From the NCBI GenBank assembly GCA_029891345.1, contig CM056994.1:220762491-220826490 (forward strand): 64,000 bases of DNA, given 5' to 3'. The stretch is from Dryococelus australis. Taxonomy: Eukaryota > Arthropoda > Insecta > Phasmatodea > Phasmatidae. Position numbers and translations under genes: made by a program. The notes beneath the pieces are model-generated. The model had not been told where the DNA came from, made no database searches, and worked only from the letters and a program-made list of their open reading frames with translations. This document shows positions 46,738 through 59,400 of the stretch, one piece after another (the first letter of the stretch is position 1; every line of letters starts with the position of its first letter).

Positions 46738-48075
46738 TTAATCTCAGAAAAGAACATCTCGTTAAAATTATCTTGATATTCTGATTTAAACGCGATTTTC
46801 TCTTGGTAAACATTTAGAGATTTGGCTTTGAGCTGGTACAGAGAAATCATTTTGAGAAAGAAAGGCAAGTCGGGTACGCATTGTGTTCTTAAGGAAACAG
46901 CGAAACCGAACTTTTTCATCTCATGAAAAACACAATTTGTTAGAATAAACTACAGAACTTTTCAATTACATTGAAAAAAAGCTAAGTGATATTGTGACAA
47001 AAATAAATAAATTGAAACAGTGGCGAACAATTGCGAATAGTTTCAATTGTCCATATCGTGATCACTTCACTACAGCAGACAACTTGAAGGTGGTGTGTGA
47101 TAATCTATAAAACCATACGCGAAAAACCTATTTAGATGAACGTGTCCTTGCTAAGGAGTGCAGTGTGTTCTGCCCTCAAAATAGCCACCCAAGAGCATTG
47201 TATACTGCCACTAGTGAAGCCAGCAGAATGTCATTCCAGTAAAGAATCATTCAATTGTCATAAAAGCCGCTCAGATGAGTAACCCTGAAAATGCTTAAGA
47301 TAATTATGCCTCGACTGGGTCTGATGGTTGGAGGACAGTTTCTGCCAATCATGTGAGAAACCGTATGGCAACATCTTCCGGGGCTAGTAAACGACATTCA
47401 GAAATGCACTCAAACAAAAAATAAGCTGAAGTAAGTGCTCGGCATATTGCAAAAATTGAGTTAATAAAAAGTTTGTAATTAAAGAATACGAGGCAATGGA
47501 AGAGATTTGTTAACTAAAGCTACAGCAGGGACAAGAAAGAACTAACCAGTAGAAGCATTAAACAGAGTTCTTAACTTTGCAGATCCTAAAACTAAAGGCA
47601 AAACAAAGGAAGTAATGTGTTGGCTGTTGTGGTTTAGTCCACAACATCTGTTTTTGAGTATATTCACATATATTTTCAGTTAAAAACACTACTGATGTTT
47701 GTCACATTATTAATTTGAATTAGGCCTATGTAAGTAGCTTGTTTATTTTGCATTTATACATAATGTTAATGCAGAATAGTTGTAAAGGAAAATAATAAAA
47801 CGATATAGTCTGTTTGACAATCATGTGTTTGACATAAGGCGATAGAACAATTTAACCTCTACATCATATATGTCAAAATAATTAATTCTTTCATTTAAAC
47901 ATCGCGGATAACAAACAATAAAATCCTCGTCATTACTTTCCTCTTAAAAAATTAAATCGTACAGTGCCTGAGCCAATTTTTCTTTATTCTTGATTAAATA
48001 ACTTTGCCCTGTCGTCACCATCCCAGAATATCTGTTTATGTTTTACAGTTTAATCCCGATAATGTTACTTAGCGC
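46738..48075 (+). repeat. Left arm of the Myb/SANT palindrome, with gene copy 2 (broken)
   Basis: It carries a decayed Myb/SANT-like gene: RNRTFSSHEKHNLLE at 46898-46945, LKQWRTIANSFN at 47010-47048, NLKVVCDNL, then the linker RKTYLDERVLAK (47118-47155) and a C-terminal helix region up to about 47560. Frameshifts and stops break it. The arm continues non-coding (AACGATATAGTCTGTTTGAC at 47802; CTTTATTCTTGAT at 47980) to the centre. It is inverted relative to 48222-49560. Confidence 0.8.
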
Positions 48076-48254
48076 CGGTCGCAACATGCGACATAATAAT
48101 AGTTTATCGAGATTATCTGTCAAGAATTCTCGATTATCTGGATTTTGTCTTTCACCACACACATTAATCTCGATTTTCTCTGAATATTTCGATAAAATAT
48201 TAACCTACCGATTTCGGCGGTTTAAGTCACATTATCGGTATTAAACTGTAAAAC
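48040..48254. repeat. TIR-bounded centre of the palindrome (MITE-like, 215 bp)
   Basis: The terminal inverted repeats are GTTTTACAGTTTAAT (48040) and ATTAAACTGTAAAAC (48240-48254), each followed inward by CCGATAATGT-like sequence. The interior (48090-48190, TCACCACACACATTAATCTC) matches the reverse complement of 49661-49800. The flanks read TTA-T on the left and TTA on the right, which could be the remains of a Harbinger-type 3-bp target duplication. Confidence 0.7.
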
Positions 48255-49560
48255 TTAAAATAATATTTTGGGAAGGTGATGAGAGGGCAAAGTTATTTCA
48301 TCGAGAATAAAGAAAAATGGCCCGGCCAATGTACAATTTAATTTTTGAAAAGGAATGTGATGCTAACGATTTAATGTTTGTTGTTTGCAATGTTTAAATA
48401 AAGGAATAAATTATTTTGAAATTTATGATGTAGATGTTAAAGTGCACTTTCGCCTTATGTCAAACAGACTACATCGTTTTATTATTTTCCTTTAAAATTA
48501 TTATGTATTAACATTAGGTATAAATGTAAAATAAACCAGTTACTTTTGTAGGCCTAATTCAAATCAAGAAGGTGACAAACATCAGTAGTGTTTTTAATTG
48601 AAAATATCACTGCATATACTCAAAAACAGATGTGAACTAAACCACAACAGATAACACATTACTTACTTTGTCCTGTCTTTAGTTTTAGGATCTGCAAAGT
48701 TCAGAGCTCTGTTTGAAATTCTCCTGTTCAGTTCTTTCTTGTTCCTATTGTAGCTTTAGTGGACAATTCTCTTTCATTGCCTCGTTTTCTATTAAAAACT
48801 TTTTAAAACTCAATTTTGCTATATGCCGGGCACTTACTTCCGCCTTTTTTTTGTTTGAGTGCTTTGCTGGTCGTTGTTTACTAGTCCATGAAGTTGTTGC
48901 CATACGGTTTGTCACATAACTGGCAGAGACTGTCTTCCAACCATTGGACCCAGTCAAGACATAGTTATCTGAAGCATGTGCAGGGTTACTCATGAGAGCT
49001 ATGTTTTATGACAATTGATGAGTCTCTACTGGAATGACATTCCGCTGGCTTTATTAGTGGCAGTATACAATGATCTTGGGTGGTTATTTTGAGGGCAGAA
49101 CCCACTGCACCCCTTAGCATGGACACGTTCGTCTAAATAGGTTTTCTCGTATGGTTTCATAGGTTATCACACACCACTTTTAAGTTGTCTGTTGTCATGT
49201 AGTGATCACGATATGTACAATTGAAACTATTCGCAATCGCTCGCCACTATTTCTATTTTTCTTTTTTTGTTGTGTAACAGTATCAGTTCGCTTATTTTCA
49301 ATGTAATCGAAATGTTCTGTAATTAATTCTAACAAATTGTGTTTTTCATGAGATGAAAAAGTTCGGTTTCGTTGTTTCCTTACGATCACAATGCGTACCA
49401 GAGTTGCCATACTTTCTCAAGATGATTTCTCTGCACCAGCTCAAACCCAAATATCTAAATGTTTACTAAGAGAAATTCGTCGTAAGTCAGAATATCAAAA
49501 TAATTTTAACGAAATATTCTTTATTGAGATTAAATGAAGTGAAATTGAAACACGCTGAAT
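48222..49560 (-). repeat. Right arm of the Myb/SANT palindrome, with gene copy 3 (broken)
   Basis: Reverse complement of 46738-48075. Read leftwards: RNRTFSSHEKHNLLELITEHFDYIENKRTD at 49380-49270, then a frameshift in a T/A run, the W..I.NSFN region, and at 48993-48745 an open C-terminal part (SNGWKTVSASYV, then a Lys-rich stretch and the helix KLSFKKFLIENEAMKENCPLKL). The C-terminal helix fits the dimerising tail usual in Harbinger Myb-like proteins. Broken in the middle. Confidence 0.8.
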
Positions 49561-49660
49561 ATTATCGAGATTAAAAACGAAGTTAAACCTCTCTTCTGGA
49601 TAGAATTATATTAAAAAAGTGAACCTACGTTGATTAAACCCGTCTTTAAACAGCCAAAAA

Positions 49661-49800
49661 CGGCGGGTTAATATCTTATAGAGATATTCAGAGAAAATCG
49701 AGATCAATGTGTGTGGTGAAATGCAAAATACAGATAATCAAGGTTTTTTGTCAGAAAATCTCGATAACTATCATTATTTCGCATTGTGAAACCAGTCCTA
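49661..49800 (-). repeat. Terminal segment of the Myb/SANT element
   Basis: The sequence TATTCAGAGAAAATCGAGAT and its surroundings match, in reverse, the interior of the 215-bp palindrome centre. It probably is the 5' end of the element whose gene is copy 3. Confidence 0.6.
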
Positions 49801-49899
49801 AGGCAGTTTCTGAATTCTCAAAAATCACATACTTGAGGCCTTGAGAATACTTGTTGCCGGAAGTGACATCACCAGGTGTATGTTCAAATTCCCAGTATA

Positions 49900-50260
49900 G
49901 TATACTTGGGAAGTATTTGAAATTTTATGCTTGTGGAGCCGCCCCCGCCATTTCTAATCACTGCGGAAGCTCGAGAGGGGGTGTGCTCGGGCCCTTATAC
50001 CACCCAGGCGGTTGCAGCATTTGTATCTCTCTGCGGGCTGAGGAAGTTTCCTTCACCAGACCATAAAGAACAACACATAGCCCAGAGGTCAGGACGCTCT
50101 GCACGCCCCGGCGCAACACAGACAGCTCGCCAGTCAGACCAGCAAAGCCGCGGTTCTCTATTTGTGGAGCATACTACGTACTTACGACAGTCCCCATATT
50201 GTATTTCAGGTGTGAAAATTAATGTGTGCATTTTGTGGTTATAAAGCTCGCAAGTTTTAA
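49900..50260. other. GC-rich block, possible solo LTR or promoter
   Basis: A sharp rise in GC content in AT-rich DNA, with CCGCCCCCGCC, a TTATA sequence at 50007 and many CpGs. The short frames here use GC-rich codons only because of composition. No duplicate was found in the window, so its nature is open. Confidence 0.3.
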
Positions 50261-50279
50261 AAGTCAATAAGTAGTATTT

Positions 50280-51330
50280 GCAAAATGTTGTTCTGTTGTA
50301 TGTGTAAATAATTGTCAGAATAATAACTGTGATTTCAATTATGATTAAAATTCCAATTCTTGTTTAGATGCCTGCAGCATATTTTCCAAGTGTGTGCTTA
50401 TATAAATAATATTACAATTTTAATCCGCATTTACAAGATATTACACACCCCATTGAGTTGCATGATTACTTATCCTATTTTTGTTATCAATGTGTATATT
50501 GCCAGGAATGGATTGTGTAAATAATTGTCAGGTTATTAAATGTGCATAGAAATATGAATCGCATTCTGAACGTTTTATAGATTTCTGCAGAATTTTCCCG
50601 TTGTGATTGCATACAAATAATATTAAAATTGCATTCTGCATTGCCAATTTTGTACAAACCTCATTTAATTGTATTGATCTTTCTTTTGGTACGAAACACA
50701 TGATAGGTTAGGTATCGGGGGAAGAGTAAAGGATGCCAGTTTATGTGTAATGCCCCTTTACATATGATAAATAAATGTAAATAATAAAAAAATCCTATAA
50801 CAACTGCTCTAATTTGTTTACAATCTTCTAATGCCGTGATAAATTAATATCGCAAGGCTATTGGTGTGGTATGAATATTTGTGAAATCAACAGAGAAGCT
50901 GAACGGATAAACTTAACCTCAGGATACAGAGGTGCAAGAATTTCTATATTCCTGCTATGGTGTAAATATATATTAAATAGCATCTGTAATGTGTGTGACT
51001 AACATAGGCCTAATGCTGTCCGGTTATTCTTTATTTTCACTCTTAGGTGATCCCTTGCAGTCTCTGTTGGCCCTATGTGGTTGCATATTTCATACAACAG
51101 ATGGTACATTTACCCTAAAAGTTAGAATAAAATAGTAGTAACCATATGCAGAGTAAAAACAATGCAATTTGTAATTACCAGCATTTGTGAGTGCAGTGTT
51201 AAAATAAACTGTGTATAATGTGAAAAATAATATAAAAAGGTGGGAGGGGGTTAAGACATTGTAGAGAAAAAGCATTTCATGTTAAATTGAGTTCAATAGA
51301 GCATTTATATACATTATGATTGTGTAATAA
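50280..51330. other. No gene recognised
   Basis: AT-rich; a phrase TGTGTAAATAATTGTCAG occurs twice (50301, 50515) and GCATATTTTCC/GAATTTTCCC contexts look similar, hinting at an old duplication of about 215 bp. Nothing coding. Confidence 0.4.
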
Positions 51331-51332
51331 TA

Positions 51333-52175
51333 CAGGATGTTCACCCTCAGAGAAAACAGGGAAGTGTCAGGAAATTACATATGACTGGGAAAAGGCAGTG
51401 ATATATCGGGGAATTGTGACTTGGGTCAGGGAAAATGTAAATAGTTGCTACTCTGCAAAACTTGTTAGTTTTCTGAATACACAATGAATTATGAGCATAC
51501 ACATTGTAAAATTACAATTTTATAGTGTGTGATCAGTCAGTAAAACCCTATTTTCCATGTGTTTTCTCTTCGCCAAACCATTGAACAAATCAGGGAAAGG
51601 GACCCTCCAAAGCCTGCCAAAACCATCTTAACTTTGAACAGTGTGCTGCGAGTTTAATTCTTTCAATTATGCAATAAGTCAGCAGTTCAGTATCAGGTGT
51701 GTGGGTCAGCCTTTAATAGGCCCACCATTTAGTTAACACTGCAGGTAATAAATGCGAGGGAAGATCAGCCCGCTGTTCCTGAGAACGCCAAGAGTCTCCT
51801 GCTCTCGAACAACCTCGACATTGCCATATGTGGTGTCATGCACCTAGTCGGGTAAAAATGCCACTAGTTATCAGCATACATATATGTACAAAGTAATGTA
51901 TTCGTGCGATTTAACGGGCACTCATGTGAAGTCAGTAGTGTATATTGCAAGAAATATCAATGGGCTGAATCAAATGTCAGTCCTGCTTGCTTGGTCTGTT
52001 GCAGTATAATTTAATGCAACTTCACGAATAGCATTTTATTCTGTCGATGAGGAAATACAGTACATATCGTGTTTCAGTATTCCGGAAAATATATTTCAGG
52101 GAAAATGGTAAGATACTGCCTAGTAAACAAGGAAAAGTAAGGGAATTCCAAAATGGAAATGTGGTGGACACCCTG
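51333..52175. mobile_element. Non-coding TIR element (843 bp)
   Basis: The ends are CAGGATGTTCACC and GGTGGACACCCTG, inverted repeats with two mismatches in 13. Both subterminal regions are rich in AGGGAAAA/AGGGAATT phrases (51354-51430 and 52099-52150), a style common in short insect DNA transposons. The target duplication is not clear. No transposase; moved in trans if real. Confidence 0.6.
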
Positions 52176-52639
52176 CAATACTTTCACATACATACAAATG
52201 CACAGTGAAGTAGGTGTAACTCTTTGCTTCATATTCTTTCATCATGCTAATCCACAAAACATAAGGCAATACTGTTGGTGGGTTTTCGCAGGGTGCTCCC
52301 ATTGTCTTTGCCCTTCCATTCCGTCATAGTACCAGGCCTCTCTTCATAATACACTAATCCTTAAGACTGGCTGACACTGACAAGTTTGGCCCTCCTGTTG
52401 GACAGCGTGATCCACTTGGCACTATCCCCCCCTCTTCATTACATGCATTGACCCTGCTTGAGGTGGGACACATTGTAATCCACAATTACATTTTGCCACA
52501 GATTAGCTACGTTATGTAAAGTGATCTACCACTTTGTATGTGAACTGTGGAACACTGTTAAACAAGAGAAATGTTAAGTACAGTAACATATTCATGGTTT
52601 TCAAACCATTATACAGCATGGCATTGTGATGACACGTAG

Positions 52640-52805
52640 TAAAATCAAATATGGGAGGACAATATGGGAAAGTAGCCAAAAAAAAAAGAACGTGAGACAC
52701 TCCTGCCTGCGCTCCTAGCGGTTTGTGCTGTTCGTACGACAATAAGCTGTGCATTGAATGGGTAGTTTCGAGTATTTTGGATGCGTTTTAATTCAAATTT
52801 TTTTG
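52640..52805 (+). repeat. Dispersed repeat D, copy 2 (upstream of THAP exon)
   Basis: See copy 1 at 46580-46737. The repeat ends 20-80 bp before the THAP start codon and so may be the promoter of the THAP-type element. Confidence 0.7.
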
Positions 52806-52823
52806 CTTGAATGGTTATTTATT

Positions 52824-53223
52824 ATGGCAGGACAGATTTGTGCAGTTTTTAGCTGCAATAATTACAACATTGCGAACTACAGCAAGTCCTTTTTGAGATT
52901 TTTAAAGGCCGCAAGTCGGTAAGTACACGAGCTGTAGTGGATAACATTTTCCATTTGTGTTTTTATTGCATATTCCATTCACACAAACCATAATTTACTT
53001 AAATACTGTTTTGTTGTTTCCTAGGTGCAAGCAATAGGTGCAGAAATGTAAGAGCAGACCTGGATGTATAAACCACCAGTCCCTGGTTGTTTATACGTAC
53101 GTGAAAATAGTGTGTTCCAACCTTTTCAGAAAAGAGGATTTCCGCAATCCAAATTTGCTTCCACAAGACCAAGAACGAAATCAATTGAGTGTTGTAGCTG
53201 CTATTTCTAATCTTGAACACTAA
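52824..53223 (+). pseudogene. THAP-domain gene relic, two exons
   Basis: Exon 1 (ATG 52824 to 52918) codes for CAVFSCNNYN...SFLRFLKAASR, the first half of a THAP zinc finger (C-x4-C and the FxxF stretch). The donor is TCG|GTAAGT. Exon 2 starts after TTTCCTAG at 53025 in matching phase and reads CKQ, a stop where the conserved Trp of THAP normally lies, VQKC, then VYTYVKIVCSNLFRKEDF.NPNLL up to the stop at 53223. The CSxHF signature has Leu for its zinc-binding His. THAP fingers bind DNA and occur in P-element transposases and host factors. The nonsense codon and lost His indicate a relic; no transposase core follows. Confidence 0.75.
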
Positions 53224-53472
53224 AGGGCCTTGCGAAGTTTGTTGGCCCTTAATCTGAAAGGTGCAGGTTTGTTTTTATTGGAGTGACACCTACGAAAAAT
53301 AGAAGTATACAATGTTTACAAATTACACATTCATCTATTAAACTGGCTGAAGTCTCTTGTTAAAGTGTTTGTATAGTTCAGCAAGTTGAGCTAGGGATAA
53401 AGTTGATTAATTGTGTCAAAATAGTGTTTTAATATTTGTGTCGGTGATTACTCGTACAATGTTTACATATTA

Positions 53473-54166
53473 GCCAAACATTATGCACCGAGCCAGAGTC
53501 CCAGCGTCAGCATGGTAATAAATACCGAAAACAATTATTCAAGGCGTGCCAGCAATTTATTTTAGGTGGTAATGCGAAGCGTAATGCATTAGCGAAACTG
53601 GGGGTTTCCCTATAAATGATTTTCATGTGTAGCCTATTTGCACTGAGAAATAATGTATGTGTGTGTGCAATTTAACATATTTCTGTATGATTTGTAATAT
53701 TACTGTAATATTGTCTCATGAAAACATGTTTAATTGCAAAAGGTTTGAACTGAACATAGGCAACGTACCTAAATTGACAATGTTACCAATACAATTTAGA
53801 GGTATGATAGTTGGGAGGGCTATGAACATAAGGGAAATTGAGGGTAAAAGTTTATAATGAAAATGTACATATTTAGTATTTTTTTTACCCCACAATTTCC
53901 CTGATCTTCATAGCCCTCCCCACTATCGTATTTGTAGCTTGTATTGGTAATATTGTCTATTTAATTAATGTATGGTTCAGTTCTTTTTTTTTTTTTTTTT
54001 TGCGATTTAATGTATTTTCATATGTTAATAATACATTATTTACATATTTTTCACCTATTTTACCCCACAATTTCCCTTATCTTCATAGCCATCCCCACTA
54101 TCGTTTTTGGGGTTTCTATTGGTCAAATGTTTATGCCCCTAGTAAATTTGTGTTCTGTGTTATTAG
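53473..54166. repeat. Foldback repeat family, copy 3
   Basis: Matches 12271-12946 from TAGCCAAACATTATGCACCG to GTGTTCTGTGTTATTAG. It carries the core motif at 53810-53850 (forward), 53885-53925 (reverse) and 54060-54102 (reverse), with a palindrome centred near 53868. A T-run lies at 53984-54001. Confidence 0.85.
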
Positions 54167-54169
54167 TAG

Positions 54170-56930
54170 AGTTGAATTATACAATTATCTGAGATTTTTT
54201 TTGGAAAACCCCCCATTTTTAAAAATTGCCCAGTTTTCAGCATATTAATTTTGTTTATGTACATATCCATATTGTTTATATACTTTTTCAGAGTATGTTC
54301 ATAGTTTGGAATGTTATTGTTTACATTTGGGAAATTATGCATTTGAATAATATTTTGTGTGTTATTTGGGTTGTGTTTGCACCAATTACGAAATATTTTC
54401 GATGATTTATTAAAGAAACAGTAGAATGAAAACTGAATAGTTTCCTTTCTAGGTAGTCGCTTGCACTTTACACACCCTAAGGTCTACATATCATTAATGT
54501 TTTACTGTGCAAATATTTTAATTTCTCTACATACTGAGTTTGTAAGTGATTTTAATTTGAATGAGTGGAGAGTTGTTGAGTACAGCTTTCGGTGGCGAGA
54601 ATAATTCTTCTCCAGCCAGTGCATAAAAGTTCATTCTGTGTGCCAAACACTATGTAATGACAACACACACCAGACACTTTAATTGCAGCAGTGGAGATGT
54701 CATCAGGCTGTCTACAGTTAGTAAGTCAGTGTATATATTACAGAGTGTGAACCAGCTGTCGATTGAGGGTTACTATCAAAACCAATCAAAAGTAGTAGCA
54801 ACATTCTCCCCACCTCATCATTCTACTCACAGTTGTTTACATAACAGTGTACAAAACTTTCAAACAATAATATTTTACTCCTGAGAGTCATCGTTACAAT
54901 TCAGTGGAATTTATTATACATTTTTTACAAATAAATTAAGGATTTTTTTTTTAATTTCACTTCCTCTTATTTACTCCTTGAAGTACTCAGTATTTTAACT
55001 TTGTGCATACACCTATAGCATTAACTTAAATTAGGTAATTTTCAATGAATTATTTTGCCACATTCTGCAATGCAGGTAAGTCACTGATAGTTATATGCAC
55101 AAATTTTTTTTGACCTGTTAACCTATTTACACAGTCTTGTTTGCTGTGATCACAGTATTGGAGAAAGTACTTGCAAATTGCATTACAATAACAAGTGCCA
55201 TGAATTTAAACAGAAAGTACATTAAAATAATGACCAATGTAATAGTCAAACTGTTTATTTTTGTGGTCTTTGTTTGTGTATTTCAATGGGGACTATCATT
55301 GGTTTTGTTTAGCAGTTTTTTTTATTCTTTGTAGGATTATATTCTCTGTTATTTTCAGTTCAACTGCTTTTGAATTCTGCAACATATTTTCCAGTCTTCT
55401 AGCCATGAAGCGTATGAAAATCTGTGGTAAAATTTATTGTAAAAAGCATGTATTTGGGTTGGTTATTAGAAGTGACTTGTTCATGATGTAATTTTATAAA
55501 AAGTATTTAAATTCCTGTCAATTTGGAAATAAGCTTTGTTATTGAAAGTGAATTACAAAATTAAATGTGCTTAATTCATGCAAAACTTGAGAGGTGGAGT
55601 AATTTAGCGTAATGACTTGTGTACATATGTTAGTATGTACTATCATATATTTTGACCAATTGCATTTTCATCCTATCACCAGCTGTACTGCATATATTGC
55701 ATTACTAGAAGGGGGGGGGGGGGGGATAGTTGATTACAATGTTTAAAGATGGCCATCTAGTTACGTTCAGAAATACTCTCCTTAATACAGTAGATCTTAC
55801 TTGAAATTTGTGTAGTATATTAATTATCTCGTCTATTATCTCTCGTCGTATTATCGTCTATATTTATCTCGTCTATCATCTCTCAAATGTCACATAAGTG
55901 GCATGATACAGAGGCGATAGTACATTTTCATATTTGTTATAGGAGTACCATTGTGTTGTTGGAAGCTGTAAGCATTTTGCAGTCAATGTTGCTGCTTCCT
56001 CCATGGATTAATTAGACTAGTCAAGAAAATGGATGTCTTAAGTAGGAAGTTGTGTTCCAATGCATGTATGTACTATATGAACAAACCATGTGTGGTGGTC
56101 AGTAATGATAAAATTTAATATTTCTACATGATTTAATTGGGGTACTCTCCATAGGCTTTGACATAGTATTCTAAGAGGTAACGTGACCTGAATTAGTCAA
56201 GTAAAATAATTATGCATTTAATATTTTACTATGGAATGATACTTACTAAAATGCTAAATTACCCGAGTAGATGAACTATAAAACAATTAACATTCTGACT
56301 AGTAAAAAACAGCCCAGGCCTGTATAGATTATTGTAACTTTTGCGGAAAAAAATCATATATGGCACTGATAATAAAAACGAGATCACAAAATATCACAGA
56401 ACGGCAACACAACACTTCCACGATAATAAATTTGTCGCGAAAAATTAAAAACTTATCTATTCACGTACGTAATTTTAGCTTAAATAAATTTCAGTACACG
56501 TAGTTAGTTAGCAAATCAAATACACGTAGCCTATATTTTTCGTATCTGCAGTGACATTTATTTTAATTGATTCTTAACATTGGTCAGGCAAACAAAGTTT
56601 TAATGGTTTATTATAAAACAAATATTTGGTTAGGATTCATTTGCTCCAAGAAAAGTTAACATTTCAGAGGAAAAAAATTGTTTCTTTCCTTTCCTTGAAA
56701 TAATTCTCATTGGTTCGTTTAGTCACATGACCACAATGTATCACTACCAACATGAAAATCTTTGCACTTGTTTCTTTAAGCATTGCCCAGCTAAGATCAC
56801 TTACAAAAATGAGTTTTATAATGGTGAAACACCTCAACATCCTTAAGTCACTTTGCTGGAACCTAGTTTATTCCTTGTTGGTGAAACCGGCCCTTAATCT
56901 CTTTATTTACACATGAAAAATCCACTAAAT
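54170..56930. other. No gene recognised
   Basis: AT-rich sequence with only short frames. A G19 homopolymer lies at about 55709-55727, and ATCTCGTCTATTATCTCTC-like simple sequence at 55826-55885. Confidence 0.5.
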
Positions 56931-57440
56931 CAAATAAATACTTCTGTGGAGAGGGCTATAAAGATCAGGGAAATTGTGGGGTAAAAAATGTGTAAAATAC
57001 TACGTATGTTATTATTAAATTCGTACGTAAATGTTTGAAATGCAAAAAGACCTAACTTCACAACGTGTAAATACAAGAGTATTGTTTGCCAACACATGAA
57101 ACTGTATATCTTCCTGCAGCATTTCATAGAACCCCTGTGAGTTACACATCGTGAAGTAAGGTTAATTTCGGTTAGGTATGCTACATATCAAATAGCTACA
57201 CACCCAGCAATATGTAAACCCGTGACAACATACTGCAAAATGCAAAGCCATGTCATATACATATACCACACATAATAAAACACGCAGAGGAATAATAAAT
57301 AAACTCGTATAGGGTCATCCACACCTGTGATCCACCTACCGTGAAGTTAGGTGTAATTTGGTTAGGTTTGCTGCATTTTACATGACTGGTGGCAGAATTA
57401 CTTAAGCCCTTCAATTAACACACTCGCCCGCAATACTACA
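56930..57440 (-). repeat. Foldback repeat family, copy 4 (reverse orientation)
   Basis: The core motif is at 56945-56986 (GAGAGGGCTATAAAGATCAG ... GTGGGGTAAAA). GGTCATCC.CACCTGTGAT and GAAGTTAGGTGTAATTTGGT at 57313-57362 match 6225-6270 in copy 1, and CTTCAATTA.CACAC ends both. 57440-58140, to its right, shows nothing recognisable apart from an A/G run at 58074-58095. Confidence 0.7.
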
Positions 57441-59400
57441 CTGTGCAATTCATTAATATATAATCACTGTCTATGCTAAAACTCCAAATGTATTACGTTA
57501 CTCACCCATTGAATCATAAATGATTAAGCATGACACATTAACATGAATTCAATTTGTCGAAACTTCATAGACACTCAAATTACCACACAAATGTTATACT
57601 TGAACATTACCCATGGACATAATAGCACAGAAACACTCGTATTTTTGCACAATTATTTGATTTAACACATCAAGCAGAATGAATTGCAATAAAACACGTG
57701 TAACAGCACACATACATCAAAAACCTCCACATGGTTGTCAAATTCCCACAATACAACTGACGTAAACTAAATTATTTTTTCCTGTCTTGTGCATCATTGA
57801 TCACTGAATGTATTGTAATGTATCATGGCGATACACGTCAACTGTGTATAAACACCATATTTGAACATCTTTTTCTATTATCTACTGTATGTATATTTAT
57901 TCTACAAGTAGTGTACGTTATGTAATACGATCCTCTCGTGAATATAGACAAGGTAAGCCTCGAGTAATTTTTCCAAATTTTGCACTTATATAGGTAGATA
58001 TAGGTAGATTTGGTAGAGAGTGAGAAGGAAGTGTGATAGTGGCGCAATCTGATTGGTTGTTGGGTAAAGAGAGGAAAAAAAGGGGGGGGGGGAGGGAATT
58101 GGCGATTGCATCACACTCTGGCAAATTTTCTCACAACTAATCCAGCCTATCCGTTGCTCCTTCACTTCGTTGACTTGCTAAATAATTAATTGTCGCCTAC
58201 GAGCAGATACCCGGAATGGCCGGTTGTAGACTGGGTCATCTGTGATGGTCCATATCTTGTGTTGTATGGACATGGTTTGGCGTAGGATGCTCCCTTGCCC
58301 AAAGGCCTTGGAATGTTCGTCTAGGACATTCCTCAACTCTTGAAATCTCAATTCCAGGAGTTCATGATTTATCCTGCTGGGGTCTATCGGCGTAGGTATC
58401 ACGGCTTCAGGGCTGTTTTCATAATTTAAAGTGACTCGGTACTTATAGTCTAAATAGACTCGCTGTTTCCCATGGTCTGTGACATATTGCTGTTGTAGCC
58501 AGGGATAGCTGAGTAGGACAGCCTCAGTGAGGACTGGGGAAACCACGAATTCAGCTGGATTAGAATGCCCATTTAGGCATACAGTTAATTCAATTTAACC
58601 GTCTATTTGTAGGGTAGCATTGGGTTGGGCCATGCGTATGACGTTTATCTGTGGTCGGAGATTCTTCCGCTGTTGCAGGCTTAGCAACTTGCTTCTGATC
58701 AAATTTCTCGTTGCCACAGAGTCTAACAAGGCTAAGACCCTTTTGCCACTGATCTCCACTTCTAAGTGGGGGGCGACGAGAAAGGTACCGTAGCTTCTTC
58801 ACTCAAGCGTTGGATAGCGAGCACCGTTTTGCCAGCTGTGGTGGCCCACTTCGCACCCCATATTTGGCATTTCCAGCGTGCTGTCTTGACTGATTAGTCA
58901 TGGTTGGAGTGGCTGCTTTGCATGGAGTACCTCCTCCCATACTCCTTGATCCCATATCCCTTCTGGGGCAGCCTTTATTCAGATGTCATCCTGGACAAAA
59001 CCAGCATTTCGGCACAAACGCTAATTGTGGGTTTGGGTAGGAGTTTCTGCCTTTTTGCTCGTCAGCCTAGCTACCACCTCCTCACCGGTGAAATTCATTG
59101 CCAGTCATTTGCAAAACTGCCCCCATTCGGAGATGAACTCGCCATAGCGTTCCCACCATTCGAAGGCTTTCCCGTTTAGGTGGGCCTGCGCACAAGTAAC
59201 CCATTTTTTCGTGGGGAGGTTGACTCCTTTACACATTTGTTAGTGAAAGCAACAGGGTCCTCATGGGGTCAACCTGCGTAATCTGGGATTTGCATTCCCT
59301 CTGTGTATCCTTGGGCAGGACAAGCTAGATCTGTCCCTGACTGACTGGTGTGCCCTGAATAATGCCTAGGCTTGTGCGGGTGGTATTTAGCGGATTGCTT

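Noticed and set aside
49900..50267. Overlapping frames of up to 105 codons in the GC-rich block as genes
   Set aside because: Open frames are expected from the low stop-codon frequency of GC-rich DNA; no motif or splice structure supports them.
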